Shown here: one piece after another, positions 12,901-25,674 of the stretch | Layout: the number at the start of each line of letters is the position of its first letter | How positions within the stretch are numbered: the first letter of the stretch is position 1 | NCBI GenBank assembly: GCA_008638375.1 | Contig: CM018046.1 | Location: 41,345,706-41,409,705 of the forward strand | Length of the DNA: 64,000 nucleotides | Origin: Nyssa sinensis | Lineage: Eukaryota > Streptophyta > Magnoliopsida > Cornales > Nyssaceae | Direction of reading: 5' to 3' | Notes under the pieces: model-generated | Seen by the model: the letters and a program-made list of their open reading frames with translations, nothing else | Databases searched by the model: none | Told to the model about the DNA's origin: nothing | Position numbers and translations under genes: made by a program

Positions 12901-15900
12901 GAAAATTGGGAAGATGCTGCTGACAGCTCAACTTCAGAGTTCAAATTTTCTGATAATAGAGAAGACGTCGAGGGTGGCTTGAGGCATCATAAAGATGGAA
13001 ATGGAGTTACAGGCAAAAGGAAGTACTCTAGAGATTTCCTCCTCACACTTTCAGGACAATGCACTGATCTTCCTGCAGGATTTAATATTGCTAAGGATAT
13101 TGTGGATGCCCTGATGGGTTCTAAAGCTTCCATCTCAAAAGTTGTTGACCGCAATCCACATCCAAGTTTTGGAAGAACTATTGATAGACCAAGTGGGGAT
13201 ATTGCGCCCTGATTATCGTGGGAGTGGAATTGTGGAAGATGACAGGTGGATTAAGTCTGGTCCTGCTACCTCTGGGCAGGATCAGCGTATTGATATTAGT
13301 CAAGGAGGCTTTTTAGGTCCTCGGCCTAGCCAAGGAGGAAACTATGGTGGGTTGAGGAATCTGCGTGGGTACAATGGTGTATTTTCATCTGGGCCATTAC
13401 TGCCCCTGGCATCTCAGGGAGGAATTCAACGTGGTGGCCCTGATGCTGACCGTTGGCAGAGTGCTACTGGTTTCCAGAGGGGACTGATTCCTTCTCCTCA
13501 GTCCCCACTGCAGGTTATGCACAAAGCTGCAAAGAAATATGAAGTGGGCAAGGTGACTGATATTGAAGAAGGAAAGCAAAGGCGACTGAAAGCTATCCTT
13601 AACAAGCTAACTCCTCAAAACTTTGACAGACTTTTTGAGCAAGTTAATGAGGTTAATATTGACAATGTGGACACTCTCACTCGTGTAATTGCACAGATAT
13701 TTGATAAAGCTCTTATGGAGCCAACCTTTTGTGAGATGTATGCTAATTTTTGCTGTCATCTTGCTGGCAAGCTCCCTGATTTTGTTGGGGACAATGAGAA
13801 AATCACTTTTAGGAGATTGCTTCTGAATAAATGCCAGGAGGAATTTGAGAGAGGGGAAAGAGAACAAGCAGAAGCTGATAGAGTGGAAGGCGATGGAGAG
13901 GTCAAACAGTCTGAAAAGGAGAGAGATGAGAAGAGGATTCGTGCACGGCGACTCATGTTAGGGAATATCAGATTGATAGGGGAATTGTACAAGAAGAAGA
14001 TGTTGACAGAGAGAATAATGCACGAGTGCATCCAAAAATTGCTGGGTGAGTATCAGAATCCAGATGAGGAAGACATAGAAGCTCTATGCAAGCTCATGAG
14101 CACAATAGGAGAGATAATAGACCATCCAAAAGCAAAGGTGCATATGGATTCGTATTTTGAAAGGATTGCAAATTTATCAAACAACATGAAATTATCTTCT
14201 AGGGTGAGGTTCATGTTGAAGGATGTAATTGATTTGAGGAAGAGTAAGTGGCAGCAAAGGAGGAAAGTTGAAGGCCCAAAAAAAATTGAGGAACTACACA
14301 GAGATGTGGCTCAAGAACGACAAACACATAATGGTAGGTTGGCTCGTGGTTTAAGCATTGGTTCTTCTGCAAGAAGGGGGCAACCTCTGGATTTTGGTCC
14401 TAGGGCATCATCTATATTGTCCTCTCCAAATACCCAGATGGGTTCTTTCCGGGGGATGCCATCTCAGGTTCGTGGATATGGCATTCGGGATGTGAGGTTA
14501 GAGGATAGAAATCCTTATGAAAATAGGACTTTTTCGGTTCCCTTGTCACACAGGCCTATTGATGATAATACAATTACCCTTGGTCCTCAAGGTGGTCTGG
14601 CCAGGGGGATGTCTGTTAGGGGACAGCCATTGCTTTCGGGTGCTCCCATGGCTGATATATCTTCAGGTCCTCGAGAATCCAGAAGAATGCCTGCTGGTCC
14701 AAATGGGTACAGCTCTGCATCAGATCGGACATCTTATAACTCAAGGCAAGACCCAATGTCAAGAAATGTCCAAGAGAGGTTCATGAAACTGCCAGCTTAT
14801 GACCAGTTGTATTCACAAGAACGTGGTACGTATAATGTGAACAGAGACTTACCAAATGCAGATCGTTCTTTTGATAGATCTAGGCCAGGTTCTCCTGCAA
14901 CACAGTTGCAGAGATCTTCTTCTGTCAATTCAAATGTTTCTTCAGGGAATGTATGGCCGGAAGAACGTCTTAGAGACATGGCCATGGCAGCAATTCAAGA
15001 ATTTTACAGGTAATTTCTAACCTTGATTGTGATTATAATGTCCTTGTATATTTTAAATTGCTTATATCTTAGTGACTATGCTTAACCTTGAGTCTTTATC
15101 ACCGTTCGATCGGTCAAGAGGTCAACATCTTCCTTGATCAAGTCAAAAGTCGAAAATTCAAAAATCCAACCCGTCGGTTCCCCAATGACTACAAATTGCC
15201 GGAACCCTATCAACATCAATTAAAATGTTCTTAGATCTGTGTTTTGATCTTAAATTCTAGTTGTTGGCATGTTGCTTATCATGTGTGGTCTTTTTTTTTT
15301 AGATAAAACGTTTGATTATGTTTGATTTGCTTTCTTTCTGTTATATTGAACTCTTTGTAATTGATTCATCTTTGTGTTTTTTTATCGTGACTTCTATGTT
15401 TCCTTCTTTTTCTTGTTTGTGAAATTGCACTCTTATCTTAATCTGTTGGAACTTGGAAAGGGGTGAATTGTTTTTGGGCTCGGGCTCAACCAAATGAATT
15501 TGAGGTTGGGTTGGGACCTTCGGGCTCAAGTTCGGGCTTGGGCTGACCTTCTCAGATCTCAGGCTGAGCTGGACTGGCCTCAAGCCCAGCCTGGCCTGCC
15601 CGAGTTGCAGCTCTGGCTAAAACAGATTCCACCTGGGCTGCATAGATGTTAAAATCGCAATCCAGATTGTAAAATAGTATGATCCTATGATTCCAAAACT
15701 CAAACTCAATCCGAATCATATTAAAAATTGTTGTTAAGCAGGATCATAGTAGGATCGTGGATCGAGTTGTAGGATTGTTTCAGTCACTTAGAAATTGAAA
15801 CATTTCAGAAATATAGTTGAAACGATAAAAATAATTAAAACTTGTAAAAACACTTGGAAACATAAAGTAAAATATATGAATTCGTGAAAATAAATATTAT

Positions 15901-17524
15901 AATTAATTAATTGAAAATGTTTTAGGATACATGTCCCTCCGTAAAAAAAAAATGTAAATGTTAATTAGTCATTAATTCTTTACTACTTAAAAATTAGTAT
16001 AAAAAATTTAGAGTTAACTTTTATGTTATATGGAATTATTATATATTTGTTATAAAATATTTAAATTTACTATAATTAAATACAATACCATAACATAATA
16101 TATATGTACTGTGTAATATCTACGAATTAGACAATTTGACACAAGTTACATATAAAATAATTAGTAAAACAAACAACAATTTAAACCTATTATAATTAGT
16201 AACTAAGTATTAAAATAAATTATTTATCTACATTTTATTCCCACCACTAATTTTCCTTGTCTACTATTTTTGGAAAACAATATAAATATCTTCTTGTAAA
16301 TTTGAGTTTTAATCCTAATCTCCTCCTCTATTTTGAGAAAGTAGTAGATATTATTTTTTACTAACTTCTAGAATTATTGCTGATTCAAAAGAAATGTTTC
16401 TACAGTTTTGATATGTTTCCATGAAAACAACTTTGTTTTTGTGGAAACATGTGAGTTTTGGTATTTTCCTAGTGTTTCGTTTCGGTCTACCATGAAACAT
16501 AAATGTTTTGGCTGTTTCGATGAAAAATAAACAAAATTTTGGTCTTTGCTCTTACCCTCCTGCTAACCAAACTAGCCTCTTTATGAGGCCAACACCTTCA
16601 CCATGGACTGTGGCATAACCTAATTGACTCCGAACAGCCCAATAAATAAAGTCCACTCCTCGGAATCATCTGGGCATAATTTATATGTATTATGTTCAAT
16701 ATTCTTATTATAGGATACTTATTATGTCCTAGGCATGTATGTTGTTTGGCAGTGAAAAAAGAAAGCTTGTCATGTATGTTATCTGGGCAGACCTTGTAAT
16801 CACATGGCTGCTGTTATTTTTCTTATTTTGGTTTTCATGCTGAACTGAAAAGGGAATTTTCTATTTGCAGTGCAAAAGATGAGAATGAAGTTGCTTTATG
16901 TATAAAAGACTTGAACTCCCCAAGCTTCTATCCATCAATGATATTCATATGGGTCAATGACTCGTTTGAGAGGAAGGATAGGGACAGGGATCTTTTGGCC
17001 GGGCTTCTTGTTAATCTTACTAAGTCTAGGGATGGGATATTGAGCCGGGATCAGCTCATAGAGGGGTAAAGAACCACATCCTTCAGTACTTGACATGGTT
17101 GGCCCTGAACTGCTTCCAAACACTGTTTGGTCAGTTCAGGTCACTCTGGTCTAGTTTCTTGTTTAGCTTCAGTTACCTCCTTTCATAACTGATCATGATT
17201 GAATTTTGTTTGGCCAGGTTTGAATCAGTTCTAGCTACTTTGGAGGATGCCATAACTGATGCTCCAAAAGCAGCAGTATTTTTCGGTCATATTCTCGCCA
17301 GACTTATCATTGAAAATGTCGTTTCTTTAAGAGAGATTGAACGGCTAATACAGCAAGGTGGTGAGGAACCTGGTTATCTTCTACAAATTGGGCCTGGGAA
17401 TAAAGTTCTGGAAAGTGCGTTTGAGACGATAAAGTCACAGAAGGGAGAGGCTGTCTTGAATGAGATCTGCAGGAGTTCCAATATACAGCCGGAGTATTTT
17501 CGATCATCGGGTCATGCCAAATGA
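5400..17524 (+). CDS. EIF4G: Eukaryotic translation initiation factor 4G (eIF4G, long form)
   Basis: Scaffold of the cytoplasmic cap-binding complex eIF4F, bridging eIF4E, eIF4A and PABP. Exons read: 5400-5581 (leader exon from 5362), 5720-5829, 8605-8751, 8952-9019, 9121-9177, 10244-11587, 11673-15009, 16871-17065, 17218-17524. All have GT-AG borders and phases that join cleanly. The start MSHNQSRAEKND resembles plant eIF4G N-termini. A long Ser/Gln-rich disordered half is followed by an eIF4E-binding motif YSRDFLL (13024-13044). The MIF4G domain (about 13520-14270) binds eIF4A, and a C-terminal MA3 domain spans about 14960-17500. The product is about 1,914 residues if two one-base frame changes are allowed for: one near 12158-12233, the other at a GGGG run at 13195-13198. 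The first could instead be a 76-nt intron. The identity is certain; the integrity of the reading frame is not. Confidence 0.95.
6151..7412 (+). mobile_element. Non-autonomous hAT-like DNA transposon (1,262 bp)
   Basis: Ends are inverted repeats: TAGGGCTAAAACTTGG on the left, and TAGGGCTGCAACTCGG when the right end is read on the other strand (13 of 16 match). Both ends continue into G/C-rich GGGCTTGGG/AGCCC tracts typical of this kind of plant element. It is flanked by an 8-bp target duplication with one mismatch, ATCTTTGA (6143-6150) and ATCCTTGA (7413-7420), the length expected for hAT. No transposase is encoded, so mobility would need another copy's enzyme. Confidence 0.85.
8095..8375. mobile_element. 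Possible small MITE in eIF4G intron
   Basis: About 280 bp whose ends are loosely inverted. The left edge reads AGGGCTTCATTTG through AGAGGGTAC. The right edge, on the other strand, reads AAGGCACTACAAATG through GGGGGGTAC. No clear target duplication was found, so the call rests only on imperfect terminal symmetry. Confidence 0.3.
9286..9560. repeat. Tandem duplication in an eIF4G intron (period about 148 bp)
   Basis: Copy A (about 9286-9410) and copy B (about 9434-9560) both contain GACAAGATTAGATACAGGGC, GGGTAACTTTGCAAATG, TACTGAAGGC and GTTGAACTGAGAT. They differ by scattered substitutions and small gaps, so this is an older duplication. It lies in the intron between the exons ending at 9177 and starting at 10244. 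Confidence 0.75.
9938..10026. repeat. Compound microsatellite (TC)n (TA)n (CA)n
   Basis: Consecutive runs of CT, TA and CA dinucleotides within the same eIF4G intron as the 148-bp duplication. Simple sequence only. Confidence 0.9.
15196..15616 (-). mobile_element. Truncated inverted copy of the 6.15 kb hAT-like element
   Basis: Read on the minus strand it begins AGCTGCAACTCGG, the terminal motif of the element at 6151. It then follows that element's first 410 bp in order, including the phrases CCTCAAATTCATTTG, TTTCACAAACAAGAAAA, ACCACA, GCAACATNCCAACAACTAG and GATGTTGATAGGGTT. The distal part is missing. Orientation is opposite to the copy in the earlier intron of the same gene. Confidence 0.8.
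15640..16545 (+). mobile_element. Diverged copy of the 30.2 kb hAT-like family
   Basis: From about 15880 on, this segment aligns with 30600-31358. Shared blocks include ACACAAGTTACATATAAAAT, ATACAATACCATAACATAAT, ATTATTTTTTACTAACTTCT and the repeated GTTTCCA/GAAAC motifs at the end. The left half is rearranged and no target duplication is evident, so this is a decayed copy. Confidence 0.7.
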
Positions 17525-20500
17525 AGTTGTTATTGATTTGAATCATAATCACGCTTTAGTGTATCTGGTAAGCAGAAATTCAAGTTTAGCTCTTTAAAGG
17601 TACTTAATATGAAAATAATTTTTCTGCCTGGCAATATATGTGCGTTATTATTTTTAATCTTATATTAAGATGTCTTATGATTATATATAATCTAAATGAA
17701 ATGCTGAAGATCGAGCATCTATTCTGATGTATATATGTCCTTTATAAAGGTTGAACCTGGTAAAAAGAGGTATTTCTTTTCCATTGTTATCTGGTTCTTT
17801 GTCTTAGTTGCTCAATGCATTTTGGGTGGGGACCCATGTTTCTTGGGAGAATAAGTTAGGGTGCTCAAATATGGAGTTATGTCCAATACATTGGCTTGCA
17901 CAGATCAATTCAACAAAGCCTTATCACAATTATTTGATATTTGTTACATAAATCTTGTCTTGCCTTTAATTTCAGAATTCATCAAACAAATTCGCCCAAA
18001 TGTTTTTATTTTTTGGGGACTTTGGACCAATTGTGTAATGATATGACATTAGAGCCAATACTAGTGAAATTACCTACCCTCTAGAATAGTATGTGCAAAA
18101 GTATACAACTTGATTTAAGTAATTTTCTTCAAATATTTTTTTAAAGTGTACTGATTTAAAATTTCAAAGCCAAATGATAGGGTAATTCTTGTAGAGGATA
18201 TGAATTCCTCAAACAGGCCTGACCTCTAATAGAGGGGGAGAAAACAAAGCTTAATGTACGACTCTTTTGGTAACCGTATAATTTTAATAGTATAAGAAGT
18301 AATAATGTGCTGTCTGGAGGCTGAAATTGCATTTTAAATGTAGGATAGTTAAAATTTGATGACAAAATGTGAAATGAAAAAGAAAAAAGAAGTGTTATGC
18401 ACACTTTAAACATGTTGAGAGTTTGATATATATTGTTGGTTTATTGTATAACAGATCAAGTTTTTGGAGTAATTGGTTACTTAGAATGAAGGCAGATATT
18501 GAGTTCAAGTCCGTTATTTGCATTTATTTATTTTTTAGTTTGTTTTTTTTCACGTGTAAGTTTTGTTTGTATAAAATTATGCTTTGTTTGTGTCTCTGTC
18601 TTCCTCTCTGCGTGGGAGTTTGCGGTTGCACGTGATGAGAAGTTGATATTCATCTTTTGGAGTAATTAATTGCTTATTAAGTTAATGACTTTGGCCATGG
18701 AGAGGTAGTAAAACAAAACTGTGAATATATTCCCTCTGGTTATTCTATCAGTGACCCTCGCACGGCTTCTCTACATAAATTTTCTTAAAGTTGCGCCATA
18801 TTTTTGAATGGACCACCCACTAATTGCTCTTATTGATGCTTTCTTTATTTTGCACTAAAAAATTAAGATTAAAAAAGAACGCGTTTTTGTAGACTAAAAA
18901 ATTGCATAAAAGAGAAAAACTAATTCAAGATGAGAATTTTTGTGTGAATCTAGTTTTTGGACTTATAGCTATATCAATGGGATTATTTGGCTTTAAAGGA
19001 ATAAAAAAAAAAAAAGTATATTTAATTGATAAATTATTGTTGATTTGATAAATCAATTTTTTACATTTGATATATTTTACATAAAGTGACTGTTCTCTGT
19101 CTCTCATATCTCGCATTTTTATACTTTTTTGACAACTCGAATATATTATGATTTTATATTTAATCAAAGTTCTCATTGTAACAAAATAATATTTAATAAT
19201 TAATAAGTTATCACCCATCAAATGAGTTTAATTGTAAATTACACAATCACCTAATAATTTAAAAGCTAATAATACACATTTTAGGGCCAAGGACAAATTC
19301 AGTATATGAGACTTTTGTTATTGTAAGATTTGAGAAAGATTAAATGTATGCAATTTTATCTCGACAAGTAAATAAATTGTTTCTGTAACTTGAATTTATG
19401 ATCACAATAGAACAATTATATTGTTACGTCAAGATTTACTCGCAATAATATACCTTTTCAAATAATATATTGGTCTCATGAAATGGTGATACAGAGAGAT
19501 AGACTAGAAACATATTTAATATTTGACATTGTTTTATATAAACTCACATAACCAAATATTTTACCATTTCACATTTAATAAAAATTCTCGTCGTTGGTAA
19601 ACAAATTTTGGCAATTGATAAAGCATCACACACAAAAATAAAACATTTAAGTACAAATTACACAAATATGAGACAGCTTGTAGTTTCCATCTGTTTGTAC
19701 TTGACCACCTTATAATTCAAAGTAATAAATATACCTCTTCAGATGTTTGAAATGTATTTTATATATGTTAAGCTTGATTTAATTTTTGTGTCAACTTTCA
19801 AATCATTGAATGTCAAATAAAATGAATGAATTAAAGTAGGGCTAGAAAATTTTACCCAAACTCATAAATCCGTGCAAACCTGTCTAACAATTAATGAGTT
19901 TTGAGTGATTCATTTTAAATATGGATTAAATATAGGTTGGGATGAGAAAATTCAATCTTTTATATAGATAAAAAAAAATAGGTTAACAATAAGTTTCAAA
20001 TGGGTAATGAATGAGTTGTGTAATAATTGACACCCTATTTCTATCTTTCACAATCTCATCTCAAGATAATTAGAAACCTAAATCGACTATTTCAAATGAG
20101 ATTTTTTTAATAAAAATATTAAAATTATTTAATATTAAAATATATAACAAAACTCTAATATATATATATATATATATATATGTTTTTAAGGCTTTGTTTC
20201 ATATATACAAATATATATATTTTTGCAATATAAAATTATAATAATGTTGAAATAAGAGAGATATATATGTTTAATAAAATTCTAATAATAGAGTTCTTAT
20301 ATATAACACAGTTATATATACTAATACATAATAAGTTATATTATATATATATATATATGTTATATACATATTATATATAACAAGTTATATATATATATAG
20401 ATATATAATGAAATTGGTTGGGTGTGGAGTACATAGAATTTATTTTATATATATACCAATGAATAGAGTTTTATTGCAGAAGTATTAGTAGACTAATGCA

Positions 20501-20530
20501 TTTGTACCTAGTGAATATGAATTTAAATTG

Positions 20531-20561
<31 letters not shown>

Positions 20562-20883
20562 CACGCATATATTATGTATATCATTATAAAATATAAAATA
20601 TAAAATAACGGTAATTGATTGTTTGTCGACAACGGGGTAAGGACATTGCTTGTGAGTTCACACACAACAACTTGATCATAAAATATTATATCTATCTTAA
20701 TTATTTATATAAATTATATATATATATAATATTAATGTCGTAAATGTATAATAATATATATATTATAATATAGTACTTTAAATACATATATATATAATTT
20801 TTTAATTCTTTTTAATATTTTTTATTAGAGTTGGGTTTTGAGTTGATTGGGTTAGTTTGTACCTAGTGATATGAATTTAATTG

Positions 20884-20915
<32 letters not shown>

Positions 20916-21838
20916 CGCATATTTGTTATTATTATAAAATATAAATAACGGTAATGATTGTTTGTCGTGAGGTAAGGGCATTGCTTGTGAGTTCACCACA
21001 ACACTGATCATAAAATATTATATCTATCTAATATTTATATAATAGATTATATTAAGTCAAATGTATATATATATATATATATATACTTTAATTACGAATT
21101 TTAAACTAGAATTAACCCTGAATATTGCACTTTCTAGAACCTATCCAATTCAAACTATCTTTAAAACCGATTCAACTCAACCCATTCGATTCGGGTTTGG
21201 TTTGGATTAGGTTCGAGTTTACGATTCTTAATTTTGTGTACCTCTATTCTACATATTAGAAAAAAAGAATTTTTTTTTTTTTTTATAAAAAGTTTAGACT
21301 TGATGGATATAAAATAAAATTATATAATAAGAGAAGATCAAATATGGGTTAAATTTAGATTAACTTGACCCAAATTTAACTGTTCATATTTAACTCATTA
21401 AATTTAAGGTCAAATTTAAATTTAACTCATATTTAACCCAATTTATTTACAATCCATTCAAATTCGTCTAAAGTCTAAATTAAAGGTATTTGTTTAATTT
21501 TGCCAAAAGTTTAAAATGACAGAACTTTCAAAGCATTGCAGTTGGGTTTGAAATTATCTGCTGAAGAGAAGTAAAATTATTTTTCAACTATTAATAAAAG
21601 TTAATGTTATTATTATATACAAGAATGCAGTCTTTTATCAATTAAATTATTTAAAAAGTATATATATATATATATATTTTATTTATTTTAATTTTTAAAT
21701 AAAATATAAATGCTAAAATATCTGACGGATATAAAAAACCCGATTGCGTACGAAACGAGCTCTCACTGCGCATTGCGATCCTCAATCCGAGCCAACCCGA
21801 TCCATTATCAGCCTAACTGAAAACCGAACCAGATTCGA
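17525..21838. other. Intergenic region between eIF4G and eL43
   Basis: The first few hundred bases would be the eIF4G 3' UTR. Beyond that no coding sequence is recognised. From about 19.8 to 21.7 kb the DNA is extremely AT-rich with many (TA)n runs, plus the direct duplication listed at 20501-21055. A stretch near 21100-21240 with CAACCCATTCGATTCGGG-type sequence resembles the edge of an old hAT-like element. Confidence 0.5.
20501..21055. repeat. Direct duplication, about 200 bp, offset 355 bp
   Basis: Copy A starts at 20501 and copy B at 20856, both with TTTGTACCTAGTGA. They share a (TA)n run, AGCACGCATAT, a GATTGTTTGTCG block, CATTGCTTGTGAGTTCAC and CATAAAATATTATATCTATC in the same order. 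Copy B differs mainly by losing single bases or short pieces of repeated doublets, for example GTGAATATG to GTGATATG and TTTAAATTG to TTTAATTG. Confidence 0.8.
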
Positions 21839-21841
21839 CGC

Positions 21842-21875
21842 TATAAATTGCCCGAAGGAAAGGAGCTAGGGTTCT
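21842..21875 (+). promoter_or_regulatory. TATA box and telo-box-like motif of eL43
   Basis: TATAAAT at 21842-21848 is followed 18 bp later by CTAGGGTTCT (21866-21875), a near telo-box, next to a pyrimidine-rich tract where transcription probably starts. This layout, with a short leader and an intron right after the ATG, is common in plant ribosomal protein genes. The leader would be about 60 nt. Confidence 0.65.
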
Positions 21876-21932
21876 CTTTCAAGCAGCCGCTCTGTGTCCT
21901 CAGCCAGAGACCCTTCTCGTGAACCAACCAAG

Positions 21933-24257
<2,325 letters not shown>

Positions 24258-25674
24258 GCCAGCATCAACCATTTTCTGTTAATTTTGACGTGTTTCTCAT
24301 TTCTTGGATGGAGACAACTATGTTTTATTGGTGCTTATTATGATTTCTGGAAACTCATTGTTTTAGGCAACGAAAACTGTTGGAATTTGGTTTTTTACTA
24401 TGGGACAATTTATAGGAATTTTCTGTTGCGAGACTATGTTCTAGCTTTGCTTGAATAGCTACTGGATCCTGTGATCAGGCTTCTAATTGGAATCTATTGA
24501 TTTCTTGTTTGCCCACGAATATGGAACTGATTCCTGGTAGCTTCCTCAATGTGTGGTTTTTTTGGCCTGCAGCTCTTGCCAAATTGCTTTTGCCTTGCCT
24601 TAAGCTTGATCCTGTATATTAGCTGGATTGTCAAGATTGCTTCCCTTGTCAGATAGCCAGGAGGTAAAACAGGAACAAGGTTGCATAACGTTTGTAGGGA
24701 GTTTTAGGCTCCTACTTTCTTTTCCCCCTCTTTTTTCCTCAGTAAATGGAACTTAATGGATAAGGTAAGAGAAGGAAATAGTAGCAGAATCTTACTCCAA
24801 CAAAGCTAAAATGTATTAAGCAGAATGATAATTCTCAAATTACATATCTGAGTAAACAAGAGCTAAGGTTACATCTGCAAATGATACAAGCACCTTACAC
24901 AATGATTCTACTACTCAGTAGGATAGTAGAAGCATACAAAAAATAGTTTTACTTTTTTCTCTTGTTGAGCTATAAGATCATCTGGATCACCTAACATTTT
25001 GAGACTCCGACTAAGCAAAATCAAATATAGGGCAATACGAAAAAGACAACATATTTGCAGATGATAGTGCTTGGTGCACTCTATGTTGGCCGCCCCACCT
25101 TTTATCCCTAGTGATTGTGCAAGTTCCCTATATACTTGTAATGCAGGATGTTGAGAGCCTCTACAGGTTGTGCAGCCTATTTCAATAATGAAAAGATTTA
25201 TTTTCTCAAGAAAAAGAAATACTGTCAGCAAGGGATATCCAAGAGACATTAAGAAATTCTTGTGTTTTGTGTGTTTGTGGAAGAAAAAACATGAATGTGT
25301 AAAAGCATGAAGAAGTGCAGAGAAGGCATACTCATATAAGACGTAGTTAATATACAGACACTGACTGTCTCTTTGGAGACACCTGATAAACATACAAAGT
25401 GGGCCGGCCAAATTAATTCAGGCCACAAGCACATACAACAGATAAAAGGGGGAGGAAAAAAAATCCTAGCCTAATCTCAACGCACCCAAGTGCTATTCAC
25501 TCATAAGACCTTTGACCCATCCTATATACATATTATTGAAGCCATGAAAAAAGGAGGAACCCATCCTGCTCCTCAATCAGTCACACTTGCTCCAACTGAT
25601 TGCGGTTCCAAGCAGGCACCTCGCAGTTGCATCACCTCTTTGAAAAACGAAATAGGAGAGGCAACATAAAAATG
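24258..25674. other. Convergent intergenic region between eL43 and the MORN gene
   Basis: This 1.4 kb should hold the 3' UTRs of both converging genes. Open frames on the minus strand (24911-25411) show no recognisable domain. I see no repeat or RNA gene here. Confidence 0.5.

Larger units (their letters stand above)
15010..16870 (+). other. eIF4G intron with two transposon fragments
   Basis: A 1.86 kb intron between the MIF4G-containing exon and the MA3 exons, from GTAATT to TTTGCAG. It contains an inverted, truncated copy of the hAT-like element found in the upstream intron (15196-15616). Next to it is a diverged relative of the 1.1 kb element at 30.2 kb (about 15640-16545). Confidence 0.8.

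Noticed and set aside
24911..25411. 166-codon open frame on the minus strand
   Set aside because: No recognisable domain; it lies in the expected 3' UTR space between two convergent genes.
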